Of a stretch of 64,000 nt of DNA, positions 46,201 to 61,200 are shown one piece after another. Position numbers and translations under genes: made by a program. The first letter of the stretch is position 1. Each line of letters starts with the position of its first letter. Origin of the DNA: Tachypleus tridentatus (Eukaryota > Arthropoda > Merostomata > Xiphosura > Limulidae); contig NC_134825.1 in assembly GCF_004210375.1 (NCBI RefSeq), forward strand, positions 682,001 through 746,000, in the 5' to 3' direction. Under the pieces are notes generated by a model. That model was given only the letters and a program-made list of their open reading frames with translations. It searched no databases and had not been told where the DNA came from.

Positions 46201-49200
46201 TTAACAGGAGTAACAGTAGTACACATTAGTTGTGCTGTGTTCCTATGTCTTTAACAGGAGTAACAGTAGTACACATTAGTTGTGCTGTGTTCCTATGTCT
46301 TTAACAGGAGTAACAGTAGTACACATTAGTTGTGCTGTGTTCCTATGTCTTTAACAGGAGTAACAGTAGTACACATTAGTTGTGCTGTGTTCCTATGTCT
46401 TTAACAGGAGTAACAATAGTACACATTAGTTGTGCTTTGTTCCCTTCTTTAACAGGAGTAAGAGTCGTACACATTAGTTGTGCTTTGTTCCTATGTCTTT
46501 ACCAGGAGTAACAGTAGTACACATTAGTTGTGCTGTGTTCCTATGTCTTTAACAGGAGTAACAGTAGTACACATTAGTTGTGCTGTGTTCCTATGTCTTT
46601 AACAGGAGTAACAATAGTACACATTAATTGTGCTTTGTTCCTATGTCTTTAACAGGAGTAAGAGTCGTACACATTAGTTTTTTTGTTCCTATGTCTTTAC
46701 GAGAAGTAACAGTAGTACACATTATTAGTTGTGCTGTGTTCCTATGTCTTTAACAGGAGTAACAGTAGTACACATTAGTTGTGCTGTGTTCCTGTCTTTA
46801 ACAGTAACAGAGTAACAGTAGTACACATTAGTTGTGCTGTGTTCCTATGTCTTTAACAGGAGTAACAGTAGTACACATTAGTTGTGCTGTGTTCCAGTAG
46901 TACACATTATGTCTTTAACAGGAGTAACAGTAGTACACATTAGTTGTGCTATGTTCCTGTCTTTAACAGGAGTAACAGTAGTACACATTAGTTGTGCTGT
47001 GTTCCCTGTCTTTAACAGGAGTAACAGTAGTACACATTAGTTGTGCTGTGTTCCTGTCTTTAACAGGAGTAACAGTAGTACACATTAGTTGTGCTGTGTT
47101 CCTGTCTTTAACAGGAGTAACAGTAGTACACATTAGTTGTGCTGTGTTCCTGTCTTTAACAGGAGTAACAGTAGTACACATTAGTTGTGCTGTGTTATGT
47201 CTTTAACAGGAGTAACAGTAGTACACATTAGTTGTGCTGTGTTCCTATGTCTTTAACAGGAGTAACAGTAGTACACATTAGTTGTGCTGTGTTCCTATGT
47301 CTTTAACAGGAGTAACAGTAGTACACATTAGTTGTGCTGTGTTCCTATGTCTTTAACAGGAGTAACAGTAGTACACATTAGTTGTGCTGTGTTCCTATGT
47401 CTTTAACAGGAGTAACAGTAGTACACATTAGTTGTGCTGTGTTCCTATCTTTAACAGGAGTAACAGTAGTACACATTAGTTGTGCTGTGTTCCTATGTCT
47501 TTAACAGGAGTAACAGTAGTACACATTAGTTGTGCTGTGTTCCTGTCTTTAACAGGAGTAACAGTAGTACACATTAGTTGTGCTGTGTTCCTGTCTTTAA
47601 CAGGAGTAACAGTAGTACACATTAGTTGTGCTGTGTTCCTATGTCTTTAACAGGAGTAACAGTAGTACACATTAGTTGTGCTTTGTGTTCCATTATGTCT
47701 TTAACAGGAGTAACAGTAGTACACATTAGTTGTGCTGTGTACCTATCTTTAACAGGAGTAACAGTAGTACACATTAGTTGTGCTGTGTTCCTATGTCTTT
47801 AACAGGAGTAACAGTAGTACACATTAGTTGTGCTGTGTTCCTATGTCTTTAACAGGAGTAACAGTAGTACACATTAGTTGTGCTGTGTTTAGTTAACAGG
47901 AGTAACAGTAGTACACATTAGTTGTGCTGTGTTCCTATGTCTTTAACAGGAGTAACAGTAGTACACATTAGTTGTGCTGTGTTCCTATGTCTTTAACAGG
48001 AATAACAGTAGTACACATTAGTTGTGCTGTGTTTTATGTCTTTAACAGGAGTAACAGTAGTACACATTAGTTGTGCTGTGTTCCTATGTCTTTAACAGGA
48101 GTAACAGTAGTACACATTAGTTGTGCTGTGTTCCTATGTCTTTAACAGGAGTAACAGTAGTACACATTAGTTGTGCTGTGTTCCTATGTCTTTAACAGGA
48201 GTAACAGTAGTACACATTAGTTGTGCTGTGTTCCTATGTCTTTAACAGGAGTAACAGTAGTACACATTAGTTGTGCTGTGTTCCTATGTCTTTAACAGGA
48301 GTAACAGTAGTACACATTAGTTGTGCTGTGTTCCTATGTCTTTAACAGGAGTAACAGTAGTACACATTAGTTGTGCTGTGTTCCTGTCTTTAACAGGAGT
48401 AACAGTAGTACACATTAGTTGTGCTGTGTTCCTATGTCTTTAACAGGAGTAACAGTAGTACACATTAGTTGTGCTGTGTTCCTATGTCTTTAACAGGAGT
48501 AACAGTAGTACACATTAGTTGTGCTGTGTTCCTATGTCTTTAACAGGAGTAACAGTAGTACACATTAGTTGTGCTGTGTTCCTATGTCTTTAACAGGAGT
48601 AACAGTAGTACACATTAGTTGTGCTGTGTTTAATGTCTTTAACAGGAGTAACAGTAGTACACATTAGTTGTGCTGTGTTCCTATGTCTTTAACAGGAGTA
48701 ACAGTAGTACACATTAGTTGTGCTGTGTTCCTATGTCTTTAACAGGAGTAACAGTAGTACACATTAGTTGTGCTGTGTTCTATGTCTTTAACAGGAGTAA
48801 CAGTAGTACACATTAGTTGTGCTGTGTTCCTATGTCTTTAACAGGAGTAACAGTAGTACACATTAGTTGTGCTGTGTTCCTATGTCTTTAACAGGAGTAA
48901 CAGTAGTACACATTAGTTGTGCTGTGTTCCTATGTCTTTAACAGGAGTAACAGTAGTACACATTAGTTGTGCTGTGTTCCTGTCTTTAACGAGAGTAACA
49001 GTAGTACACATTAGTTGTGCTGTGTTCCTTTCTTTAACAGGAGTAACAGTAGTACACATTAGTTGTGCTGTGTTCCTATGTCTTTAACAGGAGTAACAGT
49101 AGTACACATTAGTTGTACACATTGTGTGCTGTGTTCTATGTCTTTAACAGGAGTAACAGTAGTACACATTAGTTGTGCTGTGTTCCTATGTCTTTAACAG

Positions 49201-52200
49201 GAGTAACAGTAGTACACATTAGTTGTGCTGTGTTCCTATGTCTTTAACAGGAGTAACAGTAGTACACATTAGTTGTGCTGTGTTCCTATGTCTTTAACAG
49301 GAGTAACAGTAGTACACATTAGTTGTGCTGTGTTCCTATGTCTTTAACAGGAGTAACAGTAGTACACATTAGTTGTGCTGTGTTCCTGTGTCTTTAACAG
49401 GAGTAACAGTAGTACACATTAGTTGTGCTGTGTTCCTGTCTTTAACAGGAGTAACAGTAGTACACATTAGTTGTGCTGTGTTCCTATGTCTTTAACAGGA
49501 GTAACAGTAGTACACATTAGTTGTGCTGTGTTCCTATGTCTTTAACATGAATAACAGTAGTACACATTAGTTGTGCTGTGTACCTATGTTTTTAACATGA
49601 GTAACAGTAGTACACATTAGTTGTGCTGTGTTCTGTCTTTAACAGGAGTAACAGTAGTACACATTAGTTGTGCTGTGTTTGTCTTTAAGGAGTAACAGTA
49701 GTACACATTAGTTGTGCTGTGTTTAATGTCTTTAGCAGGAGTAACAGTAGTACACATTAGTTGTGCTGTGTTCCTATGTCTTTAACAGGAGTAACAGTAG
49801 TACACATTAGTTGTGCTGTGTTCCTATGTCTTTAACAGGAGTAACAGTAGTACACATTAGTTGTGCTGTGTTCCTATGTCTTTAACAGGAGTAACAGTAG
49901 TACACATTAGTTGTGCTGTGTTCCTATGTCTTTAACAGGAGTAACAGTAGTACACATTAGTTGTGCTGTGTTCCTATGTCTTTAACAGGAGTAACAGTAG
50001 TACACATTAGTTGTGCTGTGTTCCTATGTCTTTAACAGGAGTAACAGTAGTACACATTAGTTGTGCTGTGTTCCTATGTCTTTAACAGGAGTAACAGTAG
50101 TACACATTAGTTGTGCTGTGTTCCTATGTCTTTAACAGGAGTAACAGTAGTACACATTAGTTGTGCTGTGTTCCTGTCTTTAACAGGAGTAACAGTAGTA
50201 CACATTAGTTGTGCTGTGTTCCTAACAGGAGTCTTTAACAGGAGTAACAGTAGTACACATTAGTTGTGCTGTGTTCCTATGTCTTTAACAGGAGTAACAG
50301 TAGTACACATTAGTTGTGCTGTGTTCCTGTCTTTAACAGGAGTAACAGTAGTACACATTAGTTGTGCTGTGTTCCTATGTCTTTAACAGGAGTAACAGTA
50401 GTACACATTAGTTGTGCTGTGTTCCTATGTCTTTAACAGGAGTAACAGTAGTACACATTAGTTGTGCTGTGTTCCTGTCTTTAACAGGAGTAACAGTAGT
50501 ACACATTAGTTGTGCTGTGTTCCTATGTCTTTAACAGGAGTAACAGTAGTACACATTAGTTGTGCTGTGTTCCTGTCTTTAACAGGAGTAACAGTAGTAC
50601 ACATTAGTTGTGCTGTGTTCCTGTCTTTAACAGGAGTAACAGTAGTACACATTAGTTGTGCTGTGTTCCTATGTCTTTAACAGGAGTAACAGTAGTACAC
50701 ATTAGTTGTGCTGTGTTCCTATGTCTTTAACAGGAGTAACAGTAGTACACATTAGTTGTGCTGTGTTCCTATGTCTTTAACAGGAGTAACAGTAGTACAC
50801 ATTAGTTGTGCTGTGTTCCTATGTCTTTAACAGGAGTAACAGTAGTACACATTAGTTGTGCTGTGTTCCTGTCTTTAACAGGAGTAACAGTAGTACACAT
50901 TAGTTGTGCTGTGTTCCTATGTCTTTAACAGGAGTAACAGTAGTACACATTAGTTGTGCTGTGTTCCTGTCTTTAACAGGAGTAACAGTAGTACACATTA
51001 GTTGTGCTGTGTTCCTGTCTTTAACAGGAGTAACAGTAGTACACATTAGTTGTGCTGTGTTCCTGTCTTTAACAGGAGTAACAGTAGTACACATTAGTTG
51101 TGCTGTGTTCCTATGTCTTTAACAGGAGTAACAGTAGTACACATTAGTTGTGCTGTGTTCCTATGTCTTTAACAGGAGTAACAGTAGTACACATTAGTTG
51201 TGCTGTGTTCCTATGTCTTTAACAGGAGTAACAGTAGTACACATTAGTTGTGCTGTGTTCCTATGTCTTTAACAGGAGTAACAATAGTACACATTAGTTG
51301 TGCTGTGTGTCCCTATGTCTTTAACAGGAGTAACAGTAGTACACATTAGTTGTGCTGTGTTCCTGTCTTTAACAGGAGTAACAGTAGTACACATTAGTTG
51401 TGCTGTGTTCCTGTCTTTAACAGGAGTAACAGTAGTACACATTAGTTGTGCTGTGTTCCTATGTCTTTAACAGGAGTAACAGTAGTACACATTAGTTGTG
51501 CTGTGTTCCTATGTCTTTAACAGGAGTAACAGTAGTACACATTAGTTGTGCTGTGTTCCTATGTCTTTAACAGGAGTAACAGTAGTACACATTAGTTGTG
51601 CTGTGTTCCTATGTCTTTAACAGGAGTAACAGTAGTACACATTAGTTGTGCTGTGTTCCTGTCTTTAACAGGAGTAACAGTAGTACACATTAGTTGTGCT
51701 GTGTTCCTGTCTTTAACAGGAGTAACAGTAGTACACATTAGTTGTGCTGTGTTCCTGTCTTTAACAGGAGTAACAGTAGTACACATTAGTTGTGCTGTGT
51801 TCCTGTCTTTAACAGGAGTAACAGTAGTACACATTAGTTGTGCTGTGTTCCTATGTCTTTAACAGGAGTAACAGTAGTACACATTAGTTGTGCTGTGTTC
51901 CTATGTCTTTAACAGGAGTAACAGTAGTACACATTAGTTGTGCTGTGTTCCTATGTCTTTAACAGGAGTAACAGTAGTACACATTAGTTGTGCTGTGTTC
52001 CTCTTTTGAACAGGAGTAACAGTTTAACAGTTGTGCTGTGTTGCTATGTCTTTAACAGTAGTACACATTAGTTGTGCTGTGTTCCTATGTCTTTAACAGG
52101 AGTAACAGTAGTACACATTAGTTGTGCTGTGTTCCTATGTCTTTAACAGGAGTAACAGTAGTACACATTAGTTGTGCTGTGTTCCTATGTCTTTAACAGG

Positions 52201-55200
52201 AGTAACAGTAGTACACATTAGTTGTGCTGTGTTCCTATGTCTTTAACAGGAGTAACAGTAGTACACATTAGTTGTGCTGTGTTCCTATGTCTTTAACAGG
52301 AGTAACAGTAGTACACATTAGTTGTGCTGTGTTCCTATGTCTTTAACAGGAGTAACAGTAGTACACATTAGTTGTGCTGTGTTCCTATGTCTTTAACAGG
52401 AGTAACAGTAGTTTAACATTAGTTGTGCTGTGTTCCTATGTCTTTAACAGGAGTAACAGTAGTACACATTAGTTGTGCTGTGTTCCTATGTCTTTAACAG
52501 GAGTAACAGTAGTACACATTAGTTGTGCTGTGTTCCTATGTCTTTAACAGGAGTAACAGTAGTACACATTAGTTGTGCTGTGTTCCTATGTCTTTAACAG
52601 GAGTTTAACTTTAACAGAGTAACAGTAGTACACATTAGTTGTGCTGTGTTCCTATGTCTTTAACAGGAGTAACAGTAGTACACATTAGTTGTGCTGTGTT
52701 CCTATGTCTTTAACAGGAGTAACAGTAGTACACATTAGTTGTGCTGTGTTCCTGTCTTTAACAGGAGTAACAGTAGTACACATTAGTTGTGCTGTGTTCC
52801 TGTCTTTAACAGGAGTAACAGTAGTACACATTAGTTGTGCTGTGTTCCTGTCTTTAACAGGAGTAACAGTAGTACACATTAGTTGTGCTGTGTTCCTATG
52901 TCTTTAACAGGAGTAACAGTAGTACACATTAGTTGTGCTGTGTTCCTATGTCTTTAACAGGAGTAACAGTAGTACACATTAGTTGTGCTGTGTTCCTATG
53001 TCTTTAACAGGAGTAACAGTAGTACACATTAGTTGTGCTGTGTAGTACACATTAGTTGTGCTGTGTCTTTAACAGGAGTAACAGTAGTACACATTAGTTG
53101 TGCTGTGTTCCTGTCTTTAACAGGAGTAACAGTAGTACACATTAGTTGTGCTGTGTTCCTGTCTTTAACAGGAGTAACAGTAGTACACATTAGTTGTGCT
53201 GTGTTCCTATCTTTAACAGGAGTAACAGTAGTACACATTAGTTGTGCTGTGTTCCTATGTCTTTAACAGGAGTAACAGTAGTACACATTAGTTGTGCTGT
53301 GTTCCTATGTCTTTAACAGGAGTAACAGTAGTACACATTAGTTGTGCTGTGTTCCTATGTCTTTAACAGGAGTAACAGTAGTACACATTAGTTGTGCTGT
53401 GTTCCTATGTCTTTAACAGGAGTAACAGTAGTCTATGTTTAACAGGAGTAACAGTAGTACACATTAGTTGTGCTGTGTTCCTATGTCTTTAACAGGAGTA
53501 ACAGTAGTACACATTAGTTGTGCTGTGTTCCTATGTCTTTAACAGGAGTAACAGTAGTACACATTAGTTGTGCTGTGTTCCTATGTCTTTAACAGGAGTA
53601 ACAGTAGTACACATTAGTTGTGCTGTGTTCCTGTCTTTAACAGGAGTAACAGTAGTACACATTAGTTGTGCTGTGTTCCTGTCTTTAACAGGAGTAACAG
53701 TAGTACACATTAGTTGTGCTGTGTTCCTGTCTTTAACAGGAGTAACAGTAGTACACATTAGTTGTGCTGTGTTCCTATGTCTTTAACAGGAGTAACAGTA
53801 GTACACATTAGTTGTGCTGTGTTCCTATGTCTTTAACAGGAGTAACAGTAGTACACATTAGTTGTGCTGTGTTCCTATGTCTTTAACAGGAGTAACAGTA
53901 GTACACATTAGTTGTGCTGTGTTCCTGTCTTTAACAGGAGTAACAGTAGTACACATTAGTTGTGCTGTGTTCCTATGTCTTTAACAGGAGTAACAGTAGT
54001 ACACATTAGTTGTGCTGTGTTCCTGTCTTTAACAGGAGTAACAGTAGTACACATTAGTTGTGCTGTGTTCCTGTCTTTAACAGGAGTAACAGTAGTACAC
54101 ATTAGTTGTGCTGTGTTATTATGTCTTTAACAGGAGTAACAGTAGTACACATTAGTTGTGCTGTGTTCCTATGTCTTTAACAGGAGTAACAGTAGTACAC
54201 ATTAGTTGTGCTGTGTTCCTATGTCTTTAACAGGAGTAACAGTAGTACACATTAGTTGTGCTGTGTTCCTATGTCTTTAACAGGAGTAACAGTAGTACAC
54301 ATTAGTTGTGCTGTGTTCCTATGTCTTTAACAGGAGTAACAGTAGTACACATTAGTTGTGCTGTGTTCCTATGTCTTTAACAGGAGTAACAGTAGTACAC
54401 ATTAGTTGTGCTGTGTCCTGTGTTTAACAGGAGTAACAGTAGTACACATTAGTTGTGCTGTGTTCCTATGTCTTTAACAGGAGTAACAGTAGTACACATT
54501 AGTTGTGCTGTGTTCCTATGTCTTTAACAGGAGTAACAGTAGTACACATTAGTTGTGCTGTGTTCCTATGTCTTTAACAGGAGTAACAGTAGTACACATT
54601 AGTTGTGCTGTGTTCCTATGTCTTTAACAGGAGTAACAGTAGTACACATTAGTTGTGCTGTGTTCCTATGTCTTTAACAGGAGTAACAGTAGTACACATT
54701 AGTTGTGCTGTGTTCCTATGTCTTTAACAGGAGTAACAGTAGTACACATTAGTTGTGCTGTGTTCCTATGTCTTTAACAGGAGTAACAGTAGTACACATT
54801 AGTTGTGCTGTGTTCCTATGTCTTTAACAGGAGTAACAGTAGTACACATTAGTTGTGCTGTGTTCCTGTCTTTAACAGGAGTAACAGTAGTACACATTAG
54901 TTGTGCTGTGTTCCTATGTCTTTAACAGGAGTAACAGTAGTACACATTAGTTGTGCTGTGTTCCTGTCTTTAACAGGAGTAACAGTAGTACACATTAGTT
55001 GTGCTGTGTTCCTGTCTTTAACAGGAGTAACAGTAGTACACATTAGTTGTGCTGTGTTCCTATGTCTTTAACAGGAGTAACAGTAGTACACATTAGTTGT
55101 GCTGTGTTCCTATGTCTTTAACAGGAGTAACAGTAGTACACATTAGTTGTGCTGTGTTTAATGTCTTTAACAGGAGTAACAGTAGTACACATTAGTTGTG

Positions 55201-58200
55201 CTGTGTTCCTATGTCTTTAACAGTAGTAACAGTAGTACACATTAGTTATGCTGTGTTCCTATGTCATTAACAGGAGTAACAGTAGTACACATTAGTTGTG
55301 CTGTGTTCCTATGTCTTTAACAGGAGTAACAGTAGTACACATTAGTTGTGCTGTGTTCCTATGTCTTTAACAGGAGTAACAGTAGTACACATTAGTTGTG
55401 CTGTGTTCCTATGTCTTTAACAGGAGTAACAGTAGTACACATTAGTTGTGCTGTGTTCCTGTCTTTAACAGGAGTAACAGTAGTACACATTAGTTGTGCT
55501 GTGTTCCTATGTCTTTAACAGGAGTAACAGTAGTACACATTAGTTGTGCTGTGTTCCTATGTCTTTAACAGGAGTAACAGTAGTACACATTAGTTGTGCT
55601 GTGTCTTGTGTTTAACAGGAGTAACAGTAGTACATTGTGTTGTGCTGTCCTGTCTTTAACAGGAGTAACAGTAGTACACATTAGTTGTGCTGTGTTCCTA
55701 TGTCTTTAACAGGAGTAACAGTAGTACACATTAGTTGTGCTGTGTTCCTGTCTTTAACAGGAGTAACAGTAGTACACATTAGTTGTGCTGTGTTCCTATC
55801 TTTAACAGGAGTAACAGTAGTACACATTAGTTGTGCTGTGTTCCTATGTCTTTAACAGGAGTAACAGTAGTACACATTAGTTGTGCTGTGTTCCTATGTC
55901 TTTAACAGGAGTAACAGTAGTACACATTAGTTGTGCTGTGTTCCTATGTCTTTAACAGGAGTAACAGTAGTACACATTAGTTGTGCTGTGTTCCTATGTC
56001 TTTAACAGGAGTAACAGTAGTACACATTAGTTGTGCTGTGTTCCTATGTCTTTAACAGGAGTAACAGTAGTACACATTAGTTGTGCTGTGTTCCTGTCTT
56101 TAACAGGAGTAACAGTAGTACACATTAGTTGTGCTGTGTTCCTGTCTTTAACAGGAGTAACAGTAGTACACATTAGTTGTGCTGTGTTCCTATGTCTTTA
56201 ACAGGAGTAACAGTAGTACACATTAGTTGTGCTGTGTTCCTATGTCTTTAACAGGAGTAACAGTAGTACACATTAGTTGTGCTGTGTTCCTATGTCTTTA
56301 ACAGGAGTAACAGTAGTACACATTAGTTGTGCTGTGTTCCCTTCTTTAACAGGAGTAACAGTAGTACACATTAGTTGTGCTGTGTTCCTATGTCTTTAAC
56401 AGGAGTAACAGTAGTACACATTAGTTGTGCTGTGTTCCTGTCTTTAACAGGAGTAACAGTAGTACACATTAGTTGTGCTGTGTTCCTATGTCTTTAACAG
56501 GAGTAACAGTAGTACACATTAGTTGTGCTGTGTTCCTATGTCTTTAACAGGAGTAACAGTAGTACACATTAGTTGTGCTGTGTTCCTATGTCTTTAACAG
56601 GAGTAACAGTAGTACACATTAGTTGTGCTGTGTTCCTGTCTTTAACAGGAGTAACAGTAGTACACATTAGTTGTGCTGTGTTCCTGTCTTTAACAGGAGT
56701 AACAGTAGTACACATTAGTTGTGCTGTGTTCCTGTCTTTAACAGGAGTAACAGTAGTACACATTAGTTGTGCTGTGTTCCTATGTCTTTAACAGGAGTAA
56801 CAGTAGTACACATTAGTTGTGCTGTGTTCCTATGTCTTTAACAGGAGTAACAGTAGTACACATTAGTTGTGCTGTGTTCCTATGTCTTTAACAGGAGTAA
56901 CAGTAGTACACATTAGTTGTGCTGTGTTTATGTCTTTAACAGGAGTAACAGTAGTACACATTAGTTGTGCTGTGTTCCTATGTCTTTAACAGTAGTAACA
57001 TTAGTTGTGCATTGTGTGTCCTATGTCTTTAACAGGAGTAACAGTAGTACACATTAGTTGTGCTGTGTTCCTATGTCTTTAACAGGAGTAACAGTAGTAC
57101 ACATTAGTTGTGCTGTGTTTCTATGTCTTTAACAGGAGTAACAGTAGTACACATTAGTTGTGCTGTGTTCCTGTCTTTAACAGGAGTAACAGTAGTACAC
57201 ATTAGTTGTGCTGTGTTCCTATGTCTTTAACAGGAGTAACAGTAGTACACATTAGTTGTGCTGTGTTCTATGTCTTTAACAGGAGTAACAGTAGTACACA
57301 TTAGTTGTGCTGTGTTCCTATGTCTTTAACAGGAGTAACAGTAGTACACATTAGTTGTGCTGTGTTCCTATGTCTTTAACAGGAGTAACAGTAGTACACA
57401 TTAGTTGTGCTGTGTTCCTATGTCTTTAACAGGAGTAACAGTAGTACACATTAGTTGTGCTGTGTTCCTATGTCTTTAACAGGAGTAACAGTAGTACACA
57501 TTAGTTGTGCTGTGTTCTTTAACAGGAGTAACAGTAGTACACATTAGTTGTGCTGTGTTCCTATGTCTTTAACAGGAGTAACAGTAGTACACATTAGTTG
57601 TGCTGTGTTCCTATGTCTTTAACAGGAGTAACAGTAGTACACATTAGTTGTGCTGTGTTTAATGTCTTTAACAGGAGTAACAGTAGTACACATTAGTTGT
57701 GCTGTGTTCCTATGTCTTTAACAGGAGTAACAGTAGTACACATTAGTTGTGCTGTGTTCCTATGTCTTTAACAGGAGTAACAGTAGTACACATTAGTTGT
57801 GCTGTGTTCCTATCTTTAACAGGAGTAACAGTAGTACACATTAGTTGTGCTGTGTTCCTATGTCTTTAACAGGAGTAACAGTAGTACACATTAGTTGTGC
57901 TGTGTTCCTGTCTTTAACAGGAGTAACAGTAGTACACATTAGTTGTGCTGTGTTCCTATGTCTTTAACAGGAGTAACAGTAGTACACATTAGTTGTGCTG
58001 TGTTCCTATGTCTTTAACAGGAGTAACAGTAGTACACATTAGTTGTGCTGTGTTCCTATCTTTAACAGGAGTAACAGTAGTACACATTAGTTGTGCTGTG
58101 TTCCTATGTCTTTAACAGGAGTAACAGTAGTACACATTAGTTGTGCTGTGTTCCTATGTCTTTAACAGGAGTAACAGTAGTACACATTAGTTGTGCTGTG

Positions 58201-61200
58201 TTCCTGTCTTTAACAGGAGTAACAGTAGTACACATTAGTTGTGCTGTGTTCCTGTCTTTAACAGGAGTAACAGTAGTACACATTAGTTGTGCTGTGTTCC
58301 TATGTCTTTAACAGGAGTAACAGTAGTACACATTAGTTGTGCTGTGTTCCTATGTCTTTAACAGGAGTAACAGTAGTACACATTAGTTGTGCTGTGTTCC
58401 TATGTCTTTAACAGGAGTAACAGTAGTACACATTAGTTGTGCTGTGTTCCTATGTCTTTAACAGGAGTAACAGTAGTACACATTAGTTGTGCTGTGTTCC
58501 TGTCTTTAACAGGAGTAACAGTAGTACACATTAGTTGTGCTGTGTACCTATCTTTAACAGGAGTAACAGTAGTACACATTAGTTGTGCTGTGTTCCTATG
58601 TCTTTAACAGGAGTAACAGTAGTACACATTAGTTGTGCTGTGTTCCTATGTCTTTAACAGGAGTAACAGTAGTACACATTAGTTGTGCTGTGTTCCTATG
58701 TCTTTAACAGGAGTAACAGTAGTACACATTAGTTGTGCTGTGTTCCTATGTCTTTAACAGGAGTAACAGTAGTACACATTAGTTGTGCTGTGTTCCTATG
58801 TCTTTAACAGGAGTAACAGTAGTACACATTAGTTGTGCTGTGTTCCTATGTCTTTAACAGGAGTAACAGTAGTACACATTAGTTGTGCTGTGTTCCTGTC
58901 TTTAACAGGAGTAACAGTAGTACACATTAGTTGTGCTGTGTTCCTGTCTTTAACAGGAGTAACAGTAGTACACATTAGTTGTGCTGTGTTCCTGTCTTTA
59001 ACAGGAGTAACAGTAGTACACATTAGTTGTGCTGTGTTCCTATGTCTTTAACAGGAGTAACAGTAGTACACATTAGTTGTGCTGTGTTCCTGTCTTTAAC
59101 AGGAGTAACAGTAGTACACATTAGTTGTGCTGTGTTTCTATGTCTTTAACAGGAGTAACAGTAGTACACATTAGTTGTGCTGTGTTCCTATGTCTTTAAC
59201 AGGAGTAACAGTAGTACACATTAGTTGTGCTGTGTTCCTATGTCTTTAACAGGAGTAACAGTAGTACACATTAGTTGTGCTGTGTTCCTGTCTTTAACAG
59301 GAGTAACAGTAGTACACATTAGTTGTGCTGTGTTCCTGTCTTTAACAGGAGTAACAGTAGTACACATTAGTTGTGCTGTGTTCCTATGTCTTTAACAGGA
59401 GTAACAGTAGTACACATTAGTTGTGCTGTGTTCCTATGTCTTTAACAGGAGTAACAGTAGTACACATTAGTTGTGCTGTGTTCCTATGTCTTTAACAGGA
59501 GTAACAGTAGTACACATTAGTTGTGCTGTGTTCCTATGTCTTTAACAGGAGTAACAATAGTACACATTAGTTGTGCTTTGTTCCCTTCTTTAACAGGAGT
59601 AAGAGTCGTACACATTAGTTGTGCTTTGTTCCTATGTCTTTACCAGAAGTAACAGTAGTACACATTAGTTGTGCTGTGTTCCTATGTCTTTAACAGGAGT
59701 AACAGTAGTACACATTAGTTGTGCTGTGTTCCTATGTCTTTAACAGGAGTAACAGTAGTACACATTAGTTGTGCTGTGTTCCTGTCTTTAACAGGAGTAA
59801 CAGTAGTACACATTAGTTGTGCTGTGTTCCTGTCTTTAACAGGAGTAACAGTAGTACACATTAGTTGTGCTGTGTTCCTGTCTTTAACAGGAGTAACAGT
59901 AGTACACATTAGTTGTGCTGTGTTCCTATGTCTTTAACAGGAGTAACAGTAGTACACATTAGTTGTGCTGTGTTCCTATGTCTTTAACAGGAGTAACAGT
60001 AGTACACATTAGTTGTGCTGTGTTCCTATGTCTTTAACAGGAGTAACAGTAGTACACATTAGTTGTGCTGTGTTCCTATGTCTTTAACAGGAGTAACAGT
60101 AGTACACATTAGTTGTGCTGTGTTCCTATGTCTTTAACAGGAGTAACAGTAGTACACATTAGTTGTGCTGTGTTCCTATGTCTTTAACAGGAGTAACAGT
60201 AGTACACATTAGTTGTGCTGTGTTCCTATGTCTTTAACAGGAGTAACAGTAGTACACATTAGTTGTGCTGTGTTCCTATGTCTTTAACAGGAGTAACAGT
60301 AGTACACATTAGTTGTGCTGTGTTCCTGTCTTTAACAGGAGTAACAGTAGTACACATTAGTTGTGCTGTGTTCCTATGTCTTTAACAGGAGTAACAGTAG
60401 TACACATTAGTTGTGCTGTGTTCCTATGTCTTTAACAGGAGTAACAGTAGTACACATTAGTTGTGCTGTGTTCCTATGTCTTTAACAGGAGTAACAGTAG
60501 TACACATTAGTTGTGCTGTGTTCCTATGTCTTTAACAGGAGTAACAGTAGTACACATTAGTTGTGCTGTGTTCCTATGTCTTTAACAGGAGTAACAGTAG
60601 TACACATTAGTTGTGCTGTGTTCCTATCTTTAACAGGAGTAACAGTAGTACACATTAGTTGTGCTGTGTTCCTGTCTTTAACAGGAGTAACAGTAGTACA
60701 CATTAGTTGTGCTGTGTTCCTGTCTTTAACAGGAGTAACAGTAGTACACATTAGTTGTGCTGTGTTTTATTTGTTTTTAACAGGAGTAACAGTAGTACAC
60801 ATTAGTTGTGCTGTGTTCCTATGTCTTTAACAGGAGTAACAGTAGTACACATTAGTTGTGCTGTGTTCCCTGTCTTTAACAGGAGTAACAGTAGTACACA
60901 TTAGTTGTGCTGTGTTCCTCTCTTTAACAGGAGTAACAGTAGTACACATTAGTTGTGCTGTGTTCCTATGTCTTTAACAGGAGTAACAGTAGTACACATT
61001 AGTTGTGTTGTGTTCCTATGTGTTTAACAGGAATAATAGTAGTACACATTAGTTGTCCTGTGTTTAATGTCTTTAGCAGGTGTAACAGTAGTACACTTTA
61101 GTTGTTCTGTGTTCCTATGTCTTTAACAGGAGTAACAGTAGTACACATTAGTTGTGCTGTGTTCCTATGTCTTTAACAGGAGTAACAGTAGTACACATTA

